The translations under genes were made by a program, and so were the position numbers. From the NCBI GenBank assembly GCA_039090855.1, contig CM077005.1, forward strand, positions 75,264,607 to 75,328,606: 64,000 nucleotides of DNA, given 5' to 3'. A model generated the notes under the pieces. It was not told where the DNA came from. It did not search any database and saw nothing but the letters and a program-made list of their open reading frames with translations. Origin of the DNA: Macrothele yani. Lineage: Eukaryota > Arthropoda > Arachnida > Araneae > Macrothelidae. Below, piece after piece: positions 1 to 11,637 of the stretch (position 1 is its first letter; every line of letters begins with the position of its first letter).

Positions 1-338
1 ACGATCAGCGACAGACAAATCTCTTCGAAAAGAATGAAATGTTATTTCTCCTGTACTAGATTTCGGTATACGATGAGCCGGGAAAGACATTAGAAGTGAT
101 GGTAGACTTATAAAGGGCGAACAACTACTTCTACCATTTGATGCCGTCCGTAAACCAGTGGTGAGTTTGTGGTTTCGGACAAGGACAATTTAGCTGAAAA
201 ACAATAATGAAACTGAAAAGAAAAATGAAAACAGAATGTTATGAATGAATAAAAAAAATTGATAATGAGTACATGTGCAGAGACGGCCACAAAGTGATGA
301 CACAATTGTTTAATGGTTTAGAATTACACTGTTTTATA
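1..338. other. No recognisable feature
   Basis: AT-rich sequence before the first Tc1-type terminal repeat. Short open frames on both strands have no recognisable motif. Confidence 0.5.
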
Positions 339-1539
339 CACTGAAGAGCAATTGAATTAGAGAAACCTGTCTAGTAACGTGTAGCAGCACCTTTCGCCCT
401 GATGACAGCGACGATTCGTATCAACATGGACTCGACAAGACAACGGAACCGTTGGGAAGCCATACGGATCCACGACCCCTGAAAAAGCTCCCACAGTTCA
501 CGAAGATTTGACGGAGGGGGTCAGAGCCTCAAATAACATCTCTATCGATGGCATCCCAGATGTGCTCGATGGGATTGAGGTCAGGTGACTTAGCTAGCCA
601 AAGAAGCGAGGTCACGTCGGTGGAGTGTTCATCCGACCATTCGGATATAATTCGGGAGCAATGTCACGATGCATTGTCTTGTTGCAGTATGACGTCCCCA
701 GTGGGATGTTGAAGAAGCACAAACGGGAGCAAATGGTCGTCCAGGATATCCCGGTAACGTTGACCTGTGAGGGACAATGCCGCACGTACCAGGGGTCCCA
801 TTTCAATCCACGTAAGCAGTCCCCAGACGAGGATGCCACCCCCACCAGTTTGAAGAGTACCCTGCTGGCTAGAAGAATCCACTACTCGTATCCTGCCATC
901 CGCATGTACCAACGTGAATCTCGACTCATTAGTCCAAGCAACATTTTTCCTCATGTCTAGGGTCCAGTGGCGATGTTCCCGCGCCCATGCTAATCTTTGA
1001 ACCCTGTGATGTGCGGACAGCAGCGGTACCCTCGTGGGACGATGGCTTCTGTGCCCCATAGCGAGGAGATGGTTCTGGATGGTGTGGCTGCTTACACGTT
1101 TCTGTGCACCAGAGTTAAATTCCCGAGTGATTTCTTGCACTGTGGCCCGTCTATCCGCTGTTACAATGAGAGCTACCCGACGATGACCCCGCTGATCCAC
1201 GCGCTCTTGTCCACGGCAGTTGGCACTTGCAGGGATGGTTTTACCGGATGCGATGTACTAACGGTGCACCCGTGACACAGTGGCTCGTAAAAATCCCAGT
1301 GCTTGCACGACTTCCGAGATGGAGTGACCCATTCGTTTGGCTCCGACAATTTGCCCACGATCAAATGCGCTTAGATCCTTCGTTTTACCCATACTGCGTT
1401 CGACTCTTACTGATTTCCGTCGCATCACTCCTTATATTGTCGGATCGCTGCATACATCATGTCGTTTCCGTTAATAGGACCGTCCCCAGCGCCACATTTG
1501 CATAACGCCAGCTGTCTCTAATTCAATTGCTCTTAAGTG
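339..1539 (-). mobile_element. Tc1-type DNA transposon, degraded
   Basis: The 1.2-kb element is bounded by imperfect terminal inverted repeats that start CACTGAAGAGCAATTGAATT on the left and read as the mirror image at 1515-1539. Both ends are flanked by the TA dinucleotide (337-338 and 1540-1541) expected of Tc1/mariner target duplication. The interior encodes a broken Tc1 transposase on the minus strand. Element limits are read directly; family assignment rests on the terminal repeats plus transposase motifs. Confidence 0.85.
380..1392 (-). pseudogene. Tc1-family transposase relic
   Basis: The reading starts at an ATG at 1392 (MGKTKDLSAFDRGQIVG), which is a typical Tc1 N-terminal helix-turn-helix. 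An in-frame stop follows near the HR-YIASGK motif. The middle segment (664-1200) carries TNESRF, where Tc1 proteins have the first catalytic aspartate as SDES, so this residue is lost. QQDNAS (second Asp) and, in a shifted frame, SPDLNPIEHIWD (the D34E block) follow. At least one stop and one frameshift mean it cannot make a full transposase. Intact relatives cut and paste DNA at TA sites in the nucleus. Confidence 0.85.
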
Positions 1540-1689
1540 TAAATTGGAAAAATAATATGATTGTCAGAGATCGTGAACACAATAAAACTGTTATACGTGA
1601 ATTACGTATTCAGCATGTATACCGTCGAGTATCAGCACCGCTTGTAGACGACGCAATAAATCGGTAGCATCTTTCACAACAAAGAGACT

Positions 1690-2671
1690 TACTTATGGCT
1701 CAACTGATTTCAAAGATTCTTTGCCTGAATGACTGCGCGTTTTCTGGTAGACTTGGCTCTTCTGGATGCTTTAGAAGAAATAATCACAAACGTTTACATC
1801 AGGGCTGTATGGTAATCATGAGTCATGAAAATGAGGCACTTTGAGAAATTTCTGCAGTATCAAGAGGTCCCGAATGTCTCTTGAAGGAATCCAAGACAGC
1901 CTTGGCGCGTACTGTATTGCACCATCTTCCACAAACTACCGTTTCCGTGTCTAAATGCTTTCCCCACAACTGAGACAAAAAGTTGTCTCACAGCATATCG
2001 AGATAGCGCACACATTACACTGTTTCATTCGAAAGTATAGGAGCCGTAAGCTACGTTCGGGTAAATAACACCACACTCTAACTTTTTTCACCAGGAAGTT
2101 GCACTTCACGATTCTTGTGAGAGTTTTCCGTGGCCCAGAATCTGAAATTATCTTTGTTAATGGCCCTATGCAAACATGCATACGCCTCCCCTGTAAACCG
2201 GTATTATGCACAATGTCCAGTCGGCCATTCGGTGCAAACTGGACACAAAGACGTTCATGTCCGCCTGACAACATCTGGACAGCGTGAATTTTATACTGGT
2301 TGGTGATTCAGCTTTAGCGTTCTTCGGATTGATGGAATTTCGTAACCACTGACTTGCTCGCCAGATTGACTTTTCAGAACACTTGGCATTGCAACACGAA
2401 ATGCTTCAGCATTCGATGGAGTGTCGACTGAATGGTGTGTCGCTTCGAGGACACTTCCATCTTATGTAAATCTTTAGTGTAACTTAAGAATATTGTTCCT
2501 CCACGGCGCTGATTTTGTGTTAAATTGCGCCTTAAAACGTCTCTGTACTAATGTGACACTTTTTACTTCCGCACAGAGCAATACAACTGACGTGTGTTGT
2601 TCTGTACTGAGATGACTTTTTTTACTATTATCCAACAATTTTTTTAATTTCATCTGTCGGAGTGCATCCAA
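1690..2671 (-). pseudogene. Relic of an arthropod-type transposase with N-terminal HTH
   Basis: The stretch 2474-2671 on the minus strand reads like the N-terminal helix-turn-helix common in arthropod transposases (STEQHTSVVLLCAEVKSVT, then QRRFKAQFNTKSAPWRNNI). Downstream, in changing frames, come a KVRVWC block at about 2055-2080 (the conserved VxVWCG strand) and a LPYSPDVNVCDYF block near 1800-1830, which resembles the WPPRSPDLTPLDFF catalytic block. Many frameshifts are present. The family is inferred from motif order only. A similar C-terminal half occurs at 23330-23914 on the plus strand. Confidence 0.55.
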
Positions 2672-2799
2672 CCTGTAAAGAAAGAAAAAGCATTATCATT
2701 TCCTGAACCCCTTGTATAAAAGGAAAGCTATACAACTCAGTTTTTGAAGCACGCCGAACATGCTGGAATTAACGCGTTACGTGACAGCTTCAGCTCATA

Positions 2800-4339
2800 C
2801 ACTGCTGGACAATTGCTAAGGACGGATCATAAACGGCTATATAGCGCATAAAAAAGTAAGTGTGGTTGGATGCCAAGTGAAATAAAATAATGTCAGAATG
2901 CCAGGACATTACAAGAAAGACAATATATTGTGCTCTGAAATCCAGAAGTCTTTGGAACGTGTTCAAGGGACAAACAGGCCATTTTGTGCAGAATACGTAA
3001 ACGTGAAAAATGAAATTACCGTCAGCAGGCGTTCCGGCGTAAGATGTCAATACGGGATATGGCCACCATAGAGGGCGATGTAAGATTCCACACGTCGTGT
3101 CATGCTTTGCACAACATTATCAAGCAGCTGTTGGGGTAATTTATCCCATTCCTCTGTCAGTGTACGGATGAGGGTGTCCTTGTTTATTGGAGGGCATTGG
3201 CGACCAGCAAGACTCCTCCCCAAAGAATCTCACACATTTTCAATGGAATTCAGATCTGGAGAACGTGCTGTCCATACGAGGCGTTGAATATCCTCGCTCT
3301 CAAGACACTCCTGGACAGCGACTGTTCGATGACATGTTGCGTTGTCGTCCATGAAAATGAATCTATCACCGACAGCACCACGGAACATGCGAACATGAGG
3401 TGGCAGAACATCATTAATGTATCGTTGGCTAGTCATAGTCCCAGTTGGAAGCACATAGACAGACGTACGGCCATTGATCATGATGCCAGCCCATACCATG
3501 ACACTACATGTCGGATATAGGTCCCTTTTCTGTATGTTTGCTGGACAATATGCAGTACCACTATCACGCCAGGTCAGTTGTCGTCGACAATCAGACGATA
3601 GACTGTATCTACTCTCATCTGAGAAAAGGACAGCAGACCAGTCGTTATCAGTCCAATTGCGATGTTGATGGCACCATTGCAAACGGGCGGTACGGTGACG
3701 TCTGGACAATGGGATGCACACAACAGGACGGCGGGCGTATAGTCCTCCTTCATGCAAACGTCTGGCGGCAGTTTTTCGGGAAATCCGCTTGCCAGTAGCA
3801 TCCATAAACTGATTTGCTACCTCACTAGCTGTGCTGCGCCGGTGTCTTTTTGTTAATAGCACTATGTACCGATCTTCTGCAGGTGTCGTACTGCGAACAC
3901 AACCTGCCCCCGTGACGTTTGCTACACTCTCCATTTGTTTGAAATGATTTTCAAAGCCTTGAAACAACACTGTGGCTGACGTCAAACTCCCTGGCAACAT
4001 CTGTTATTTTTCGCCCATCTTCAATCTTGCCAATAATACGGCCACGCGTAAAATCATCTAGGTGATGTCGGGAAGACATACTGAAAATTGCAAGTTCGTC
4101 AATTGATTTTTTATCTTTCAACTTTGCGTTTGAACAACAACGGTCAATACTCGTCAAATTCTTTATATCTCTTATTAGAGCTATGACATCATGAACAAGT
4201 TCGGCAATCCAAAATTTGCATACGCACAACACATCTTACTGTATCCCGCAGTTATGCTAATTTCCACATTTTCCTGCCTTCCATTTTATGGTTGCTATCG
4301 TTGCTATTATCATCCGTCCTTAGCAATTGTCCGGCAGTG
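2800..4339 (-). mobile_element. Tc1-type DNA transposon, 1.54 kb
   Basis: Terminal inverted repeats begin CACTGCTGGACAATTGCTAA at 2800 and end in the mirror sequence at 4339. TA dinucleotides flank both ends (2798-2799 and 4340-4341). The element is almost uninterrupted and its transposase is damaged by only a few lesions, so it is one of the younger Tc1 copies here. Confidence 0.9.
3047..4080 (-). pseudogene. Tc1-family transposase, nearly complete, with nonsense codons
   Basis: The N-terminus (MSSRHHLDDFTRGRIIGKIE, from about 4080) is a Tc1 helix-turn-helix. A TGA interrupts it where the family has Trp after SHSVVSRL, and a frameshift follows near 3900. From about 3900 to 3233 the frame is open and contains FSDESRYSL (first Asp), MDDNATCHRT (second Asp) and SPDLNSIENV (D34E block). 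A TGA at 3230-3232 replaces the Trp expected after IENV. The same frame then runs open to the natural stop at 3047-3049 (GGHIPY end). Two of the lesions are thus TGG to TGA changes. It is inactive as read. Confidence 0.9.
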
Positions 4340-4627
4340 TATTTCGGACACAATTAGTTTCCGACGCTGGCAGCAAGTCATAAGTGAAGGAACTGATAAA
4401 ACCAAAAATTGTTGAGTGTTTTGTGTGATACGTGATGAGGTGCAATCAGGGTTAGTCTCACTTGCTATTTCATAGCTATGACGGTATTCCACTTTCGTTA
4501 GAAGCTAATAATTAGTCCGTTGTGACATGCACTAATATTTGCAAAAGTCAGTTAAGAAACTACTAAGTTTTTAAATCTAAGTTTTACGAAGTATTCAACG
4601 CGATATCTGGCTGCTGTGCAATCTACA
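4340..4627. other. No recognisable feature
   Basis: Short AT-rich spacer between a Tc1 element and a SINE. Nothing recognised. Confidence 0.4.
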
Positions 4628-4638
4628 CGTCGTGTTTA

Positions 4639-4873
4639 TTTTTTTTTTTTTTTTTTTTTTTTTTTTATTGGAGGTTTAACGACCACCGTGAGCAACTCAA
4701 TGGGCTATAAGCAGTCGCCCGTCCCTAATTTAGGGTCACTGGTTCTAGGGAAGGGAGAGAGCCAGTGCCGTAAGACAAACACAACATCCATGCCTCACCG
4801 GGATTCGAACCCGGACCCCGTTCGGACGAATGATCAGAGGCCATCGCTTAGACCACTGCGCCACCGGGGCGGC
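4639..4873 (-). mobile_element. tRNA-derived SINE (family 1), young copy
   Basis: Read on the minus strand, it starts with a tRNA-like head (GCCGCCCCGGTGGCGCAGTG as box A region, GGGTTCGAATCCCGGT as box B). A conserved body follows, and it ends in a long A tract seen here as about 30 T at 4637-4666. It is flanked by an 11-bp direct repeat CGTCGTGTTTA (4628-4638 and 4874-4884), the target-site duplication made by LINE-type retrotransposition. The internal A and B boxes imply RNA polymerase III transcription. It is not a tRNA gene. Confidence 0.92.
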
Positions 4874-4884
4874 CGTCGTGTTTA

Positions 4885-6511
4885 GTAAGTTGTCCTGCCA
4901 CCATATGTTGCAAGTGTACTTCTTGGTTGTCTACAACAAACTGTAGGTTCGTTTTTATATTCTAGTATTTGGGTTCCATGGATTGTTTAGTCGAAAGTGA
5001 AACACCACATGTGCGGAAATCACGAGTGGTATCCAACATTCCACATCTGTTAAAAGTGGCTAACCTGTCGAACGTTATCTGCTGCGCGGTTTTAGTTTTC
5101 GTGAGTGTTTCTGATAGGTTGTGTGGATGGTCTTAGAACAGGTATACCAGCCGGTTTTCACAGTCGGTGTGATCCATAAGTTAAAAAATTATTTCTGCAA
5201 ACACTGCGGAAACATTTACAAACACTGTCATGAAGAACTAGATTAATTTTGAAAAATGCTCATAAAGGGATAAAAGTGCATAAATTTTGGCCACAAGGAT
5301 TTCGGGATTTAACGATTTACGCAGGGTGGAGTGTGTGTGTATAGTAACTTGCCATTGCAACAAGAAATCATTGTTTCCCATTAGTTTAATCGCTTGTTGC
5401 GTTTGAGTAGCTACATTTATTGCACTTTTTATGTGTTTTGTTTCTTTCATAAGGAGTCAGAATTCTTGAATGTTCTGCGCCGTGTTATCCGTATCATCCC
5501 GAAAGAGGAGACATTTAACCTGGTCTTTTATAAAAATGATCTCGATCTCTGATGTGGCCTTTGCCTATCTTTATCTCCAAACGTCATATCATTTGAGTGC
5601 TTTCTGTGGGGATTTCCTGAAATGAGAGTACGTCAGAATTACCTACAAATTGGAGAAGCTGAATATGCAGCTACCTGTATTGTCTCAGAAATTTTTCGCA
5701 AAGCTACTGAGTCGTGTTAAATTCGTAAAAGAAGGTGGACGCATATTTTCCAGAAGGCCGAGAGCATTTTAATCGCCTTCTGTAAAGGTGCTAAAAGGCT
5801 TATGCAATATCAGTCCCAACTTACATTACTAAAGGAAAAGTAGTTTATCCACTGACATTGATATCATCTTTAAGTTTTGCAAATGTTGCCGATGTTGCTT
5901 GGCTTATGTTTAACATGGTACCCTTTTTAGTATATATATAATATACTTGTATTTATTATTGTGTACAATGAGAATTTATACTATGTACATCCTGTTTTAC
6001 TAGGAAAAGGAGAACGTATGGAAACGAAATTCATATGTCTGTGAAAGAAGCATGGTAGTTACGAAACTTTTTTTTTTTTTATATAGATTTCAAGATCTCC
6101 ATGAGTTACGCAAGGGTCTATGGAGTTTTCCCTCTCCTACTTCACAGAAACTGGTTCCAGATGAACTATCATAAAAAAAGTACACCACCCATATCTCATG
6201 CGGAACTCGAATGATGACACATTTCGAAAGAATGGTCAGGAGACATTACGTCAAGACTCTCAGCCATCGAGGCAACAATCTTATACAAAGAGACGCAGTT
6301 GAGTATTTTAGATGGAACAAAATGTCTCATGATTCCCCTATTTGAGATTGGTTTTCGTAAAACCACGTGCTTCCGATAATGTAAATGATTTCGAACAATG
6401 AGGCAGTTGTTTTAACTAACGATGTTTATCCTCATGCCGATCCAAACATAACTTCTGTGTCTCGCATATTATTAGAGTAAACTTAAATACATGCTGATAA
6501 AATTATAAATA
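4885..6511. other. Intergenic, no gene recognised
   Basis: AT-rich with a short TA-rich run near 5930-5950 and a T tract at 6068-6080. No coding or repeat signature beyond low complexity was recognised on either strand. Confidence 0.4.
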
Positions 6512-7229
6512 TACTGAAGTAGCAAGTTATTATACGAACACCTACCTAATAACCTGTTGGGCTACCCTTGCTTTCAAAACTGCCTCCATTCGATGTAGCA
6601 TTGATTCAGTGAGGTTTTGATAGAAGTATATTCAGCGAAGCGGATGTGATTGCGTTCGACAGTTGCCGAATGTTCGCTGAAGGAGTATTTCCGTTACGAA
6701 TGGATTTCTCAATCTCACCCAACAGATGTTCAATTGGGTAAAGCTCTGGGAGCTGTGGGGGACATTTTAGCTCTTTAAGATCGCTGTTGTATTTCTGAAA
6801 CCAAAGTGTGAAGATCCGAACCTTGAGGCAAAGTGCATTAACCTGCTGGAAATAGCTATTTTCCTCAGGAAACAGCCTGCACGGTACGGGTGCGCCTAGT
6901 CTGCAGTGATATTAACGAACCTCGTGTTATCCAAATTCTATTTCAGAGGTATTGAGGAACTCAATTCGAGACATTGAAACAGACCCCAGACTATTACACC
7001 GCCTTCACCAGCTTGTACAGTTAACGCTACCCAGCTGGGATCCATTTATTCGTGCTATTGACGCCATATTCTGGCCAGTATATTGCAGTGTATTAAATGA
7101 AAACATAATTCATCGGACCAGGTGAACTTTATGCTCCGGTGTCCTGTACATACGAATATGCTGGTTATTCGCACAGAGGAGTGGTACACGTAGGGGCGTC
7201 TGCTGTTTATGGCTCGTCACACAGGAGTC

Positions 7230-7480
7230 ATCGCTCTTTCCATGTTTTTAAGCGAGTCACGGAAACATTTTCATCGACCGCCACCGGGAATCGAACCCAG
7301 GGTCTTCCAGTTACGCGCAGGATATGTTACCACTGCACCACAGCGGCCTCGAATTCTAAAGACTCATATACAACTAACTGCCAAACCACTTGGTAGGTTG
7401 CTTCTTGGAGCCCCGCACAATGCTGGGAATTCACCAAAGATGGTAAGCAGCAATAGAACAAATAACTAAGCGATGAATTC
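7230..7480 (-). mobile_element. tRNA-derived SINE (family 2)
   Basis: On the minus strand there is a tRNA-like block (GAGGCCGCTGTGGTGCAGTG box A region, GGGTTCGATTCCCGG box B). A conserved segment precedes it (GTTGCTTCTTGGAGCCCCGC on the plus strand at 7398-7417). The same head and upstream segment are present at 30300-30552, so this is a repeat family distinct from family 1. It lies inside the Tc1 element at 6512-8570. No clear target duplication was seen. Confidence 0.7.
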
Positions 7481-7499
7481 TGTTTTATGTTCCTAATCC

Positions 7500-8300
7500 A
7501 CGTCGATTGTATGTATTAATTGTTTATGGCACATTCGTCTGCTGTTCATAGTACATTCTTCTACTGTTTATGGCACATTCGTCTGCTGTTTTTGGCACAA
7601 TTGTGTCAATGTGCGATGAGCTCTGTATGCTGAAATTGTGCCACGGATACCGCTGTTGCACTGCGCGATTACCTGATACAGTGTAGTTTGTCTGTTACCA
7701 GGTACACTAGTCGTTGCCCTTGCTTCCGCCTACAAGAAACCAGCTGACTGCTTGTTTTGTTGTTTGTGCACCACTGACGTATATTCGTACACCCTTGTGG
7801 CGTATATTCTAAATTCACTTCCCTTTTTAGTTTCTTTCTCTATGTAAATTTTGAGTTTGTTCTCAGTTATACTTCACAACTTAACGTGACATCTTCTCTC
7901 TCAAACAAATACTGTTGGCAACACATTTGAGGTCAGAGTGAACGTGACCTATGACTGTATGAGATAAGAACGACAAATAAAAACTACGATACAACAGTTG
8001 ATCGTGTGGGGTGTTGGATGTGTGTTGGAGATGTGATATGTGAATTATGTTAAAGTGTGATATCTGATCTATTGATATAGTCCTGGAATAAAGCCAATTG
8101 TTATGGCTCATTCTTCTGCTGTTTATATTACATTCATCTACTGTTTATTTATAGCACATTCGCTATTTTTAAGTTTGACTTCTGTTTAAATGTTTCGTCT
8201 GGCCGTAAATATTCATTTAGGAACTATTTCATCGTATGCTTATTTAGTGATTTAGACATAACGTAAGAACGACAATATTTCAACACGAAAAGAAGATTAC
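7500..8300. repeat. Interspersed repeat R1 with short internal tandem units
   Basis: The stretch 7800-8290 matches 19485-19890 in inverted orientation, including the blocks TTAGTTTCTTTCTCTATGTA, GTTGGCAACACATTTGAGGT and TTTCGTCTGGCCGTAA. Part of it recurs at 20215-20345 in direct orientation. Units of about 27 bp built on GGCACATTCGTCTGCTGTT repeat at 7530-7600 and 8104-8165. Copies at 19-20 kb flank a Helitron-type endonuclease fragment, so R1 may be the end of a Helitron-related element. That link is inference. Confidence 0.55.
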
Positions 8301-8570
8301 GTTATACCCTCGATGCAGTTGCCAAGAAGGTTTGCCGTTTTTGGGATGCTTGCATCTGCCAGACTAGGGCTTGGTATCATGCCGCTTTCAAAGTCGCTTA
8401 AATCACGAGCCTTTCTCATACAGTATTTTCGGTACCTATGCCTGGTAAACGTCTGAATCCTTCGCAGTGAGCTGTTTAAAAGTCGTTTCAAGGTCGTAGT
8501 TGCGTACGTAAGTCAGATTGGCATGTGTCTGATTGATATTGGCTGTTCCTAATAATTTGTTACTTCAGTG

Positions 8571-10289
8571 TACATAAACCTACATAAATCAGTCTTCCCA
8601 AATTATCGTCATGAAGACAATGCAGGTATAAAGACAGAATAAATTTTTAGGTTCTTTCAGAACTGAAAACTTAAGTTTATAATTTACAATATAAAACACA
8701 AGACTTCACAAAATTGTACGTTTTTTGTTACAACAATCTTTCGAAGAAAAATATTTTCTGGATTATCTTCACTGTTTCTAGAAATAATCAAACAGTCTAC
8801 AGATTCATCGTCAGTTTACCTCAAGGAAACTTAACTAAATAATTCCTATTTTTCTGAATAATATTATAATATTAGCTCATAGCCCATGCCATGCACGAAT
8901 GAAAAAGCTGTGACTGAAATTTTTATAACACAAATTGTAAAATGCTTATACATAACTATAATAAACGGTTGAATTATGTATTAATGGGCAGCCTATAAGG
9001 TAGGTCTGCGATTAGCTCTACCTTTGTTCAAGTTATGCAAAGTAGTAGAAGATTGGTTTACACGCCATCACCATTGTCGTTTCCTATTTAAACGATGTTT
9101 TCTTGGAGATTTATCTTCTTCAATCTTGTGTTACAAAGAAAAATTCCACGGAACCAATAAATGTTTTTGAAACTACCATCAGAGTGACTCAAAACTACGC
9201 CTGCAGTTACCTTCTTACAATTTTACTTGTTCCTTTTTGCGAAATAAAATAACGCTGATTCCTTTTTTATGAAATTACTCTGCAATGAGAAGAAAATGAA
9301 ATAAAACACGATATCACATCAACGTAACAGAACAAACATCGCAGACAGTTATTAAATCACGTGCGTTTTGTCACAGATGAAGTCGTTTGTCTCACTGATT
9401 TCATTTTATTTTTCGGTTTTTCTCCTTGAGTTTACGTATCGTGCGATAGCGGTGAGCTTAGTTCCGATTTCGGTTACCGGATAACAGTAGATCGAGCTAC
9501 AAGTACTGAATGACGTCAGAGCGTTAGGGACAGACGTAGCCTATTTTATAGGTTTTATACAAATATTCGTAAAACGTGCTTTTCAGCTTCGCCATCTCAA
9601 TAGCAGTTAGGATTCATTTCTGTAGTGCATTTTTGAACGAGTTATACCTGGTATCTTAGCTTCGAAGCTCTCAACTTAGTCCCAAAGGAACATTCGGAGT
9701 TTGGCTTTTGTATTTCTCTTATCTTTTTTTTTTTTACATTCCTTCGACTAAATGACAAGTCTTTGACGTCAGCACTTCAGTTTCAGCTCTTCTGTGCAGA
9801 AAAATCCACGTGGTAAACTAAGAATCAGTGCCTTAAGACGAATTCACTAGCTTGCTAAAATTGAGTTACGAATGGAGCAGTTTTAGTTATTTATTTCGAA
9901 ACGTCCCTAGTTTGACTTATAGACTTAGCTCCAGTTTCCTGTAATTACCTGTGCTCCTGAGGCTCTTGTGGGGATTGTTGAAATAAGGAATTTAAGGAAT
10001 AGGTATGCTTTAAGCTTCTCAGGTTTAATCAATATTTATTGGCTATCACTTCCTAGACAATTTGTACCACCCAAACCGCCTATTCTTTCGAATTCTTACA
10101 CTTTTCTTAAATACGCTGTTTTAGGAAATGACAAAAATTCACCTTTTAGCTGCAATTTCTCATATCAAAATCTTCTCAATCGCTTTTTCGAATAAGCTTT
10201 GAAAATATTTTTAAGCCTACGGTGACTTTAAATCAGATTTTGAGGTAAATAACATTGTATTACAAGGTCCATGATTTAGTGCGTATATA
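8571..10289. other. Intergenic, no gene recognised
   Basis: AT-rich sequence with no long open frames, no tandem array and no recognised transposon ends. Confidence 0.4.
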
Positions 10290-11446
10290 CACTCAGTAGA
10301 CAAGATATTAGAAATAGGGGTAATGGGCAGTTGACATGGGCATCCCCCGCGCAGAATGGAACAGGTCCAAACCGAACGTAAGCGATAAATAGGGAGACAG
10401 CAGGGCTTCCTAAGAGTGTATCGCAATCGACGAAGATGGGTAAACTTGGAGATCTGAGCGACTTTGATCGTGGACGCATTGTTCGCGCAAGACAGATGGG
10501 TCATTCTGTCACCGAAGTATTAAGAAACTTAGGGATCCCGAGGGCAAACATATCAAGGGTGTACCGCGAGTATACCTTCGACCGATGTACCAGCGCCCAG
10601 AAAGCAAACGGTGACGGACATCACGCCATTGATGACAGGGATCAACGTAGTTTATCCAGGCTCGTACAGACCGACACCTTGAGAACGACGGGGAAAATCG
10701 CATCCAGGATAAATGTCAGAAGAAGGACCGTCAGGGACGAACGGTACGGAGCACGTTGCATACCCTGTGATACAAGAGCCTACCTACTCGTGTGCCATTT
10801 CATCGGTCACTATTCCTCGCCTAAACTGTGAACATCAAAACTGGACTTTTGCAGAGTGGCGCCACGTCGTGTGGCCAATTGAATCCTGTTTTCAGCTGTA
10901 CCGATCTGACGAGAAGGTGCGAGTGTCGTTTCAGGTCGGCTCGGTTCAAGGTGACGGTGGCTCTGTGATGGTTCGGGGAGCTTCCTCATAGGACATATTA
11001 GGTCCCTTAGAGTGTATGGAGATGTCCTTAAAAGCTTCGCGCTCTCAGCATGTGCTGGCTGATAACCTTGACGATTTCATGACCTTCGCATATCTTGCTG
11101 CCTATCGTCTGTTCCAAGAGGACAGTGTGCCACCCCACCAGACACGCATGGCTCAAGAAACACTTATTTGAGTTCGGAACCATCCAGTGGTCCCCACGGT
11201 CTCCGCATTTAAACGTTGTGGAAACCCTCTTGGATACCGTGGAGAGAGCATGAGATCCACGGATCCTGGACCGACATCTCGGGCGGAGTTGTGGGCAATG
11301 TTGCAACAGGCACGGCTGGTATTACTTCATAAAACCCTCAGACATCTGGTGGAGTCGATGTTTCGGCGTGTACATGCTGCTATTATCGCTAGAAGAGGAC
11401 AAACACGCTATTAGGTAGGTATGTGCAATATTTTGTTCACTAAGTG
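10290..11446 (+). mobile_element. Tc1-type DNA transposon, 1.16 kb
   Basis: It begins CACTCAGTAGACAAGATATT at 10290 and ends with the mirrored ACAA...AAGTG end at 11446, flanked by TA at 10288-10289 and 11447-11448. It encodes a plus-strand transposase relic. A fragment of the same family lies at 38385-38860. Confidence 0.85.
10436..11414 (+). pseudogene. Tc1-family transposase relic
   Basis: The start ATG at 10436 gives MGKLGDLSDFDRGRIVRARQ, the Tc1 DNA-binding helix-turn-helix, followed by a second basic HTH region up to about residue 100. A frameshift near 10720 moves the reading to another frame (EHQNWTFAEWRHVVWPIES), where the SDES aspartate has been lost. Further stops separate the SPHLNVVETLLD block (expected SPDLNPIEHLWD). 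The end is RRGQTRY then TAG at about 11414. At least two catalytic positions are altered, so the copy is long dead. Confidence 0.85.
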
Positions 11447-11637
11447 TATTTTTCTGCTGCTTTTTCTGTATGTAAACAAACACTCCTCGTCAACAAGACT
11501 AGTTGCTACCAGAATGACTTGTCGGATTGCAATGCTATTCGATAGGAAGACAAAGGTTACCAGCAACAATAAATGATTGAACATTGAGACTGATATGAGC
11601 AATATTTATTGAGTTACACGCCAATAAGTAGTGTCTC

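Larger units (their letters stand above)
6512..8570 (-). mobile_element. Tc1-type transposon enlarged by later insertions
   Basis: The left end TACTGAAGTAGCAAGTTATT (6512) and the mirror right end finishing TTACTTCAGTG (8570) are flanked by TA. On the minus strand, 8297-8491 encodes the Tc1 N-terminus (MRKARDLSDFESGMIPSPSL). The stretch 6540-6780 encodes the C-terminus in one frame (LYPIEHLLGEIEKSIRNGNT followed by SANIRQLSNAITSA). Between them lie a second-family SINE (about 7230-7480) and a roughly 0.8-kb repeat (about 7500-8300), so the element was split by later insertions. A related 5'-truncated copy is at 42356-42905. Confidence 0.8.

Noticed and set aside
4616..4885. Frame with a long Phe run followed by GGLTTTVSNSMGYKQS
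   Set aside because: It is the T tract and reverse of a family-1 SINE. The same peptide recurs wherever that SINE lies in reverse orientation.
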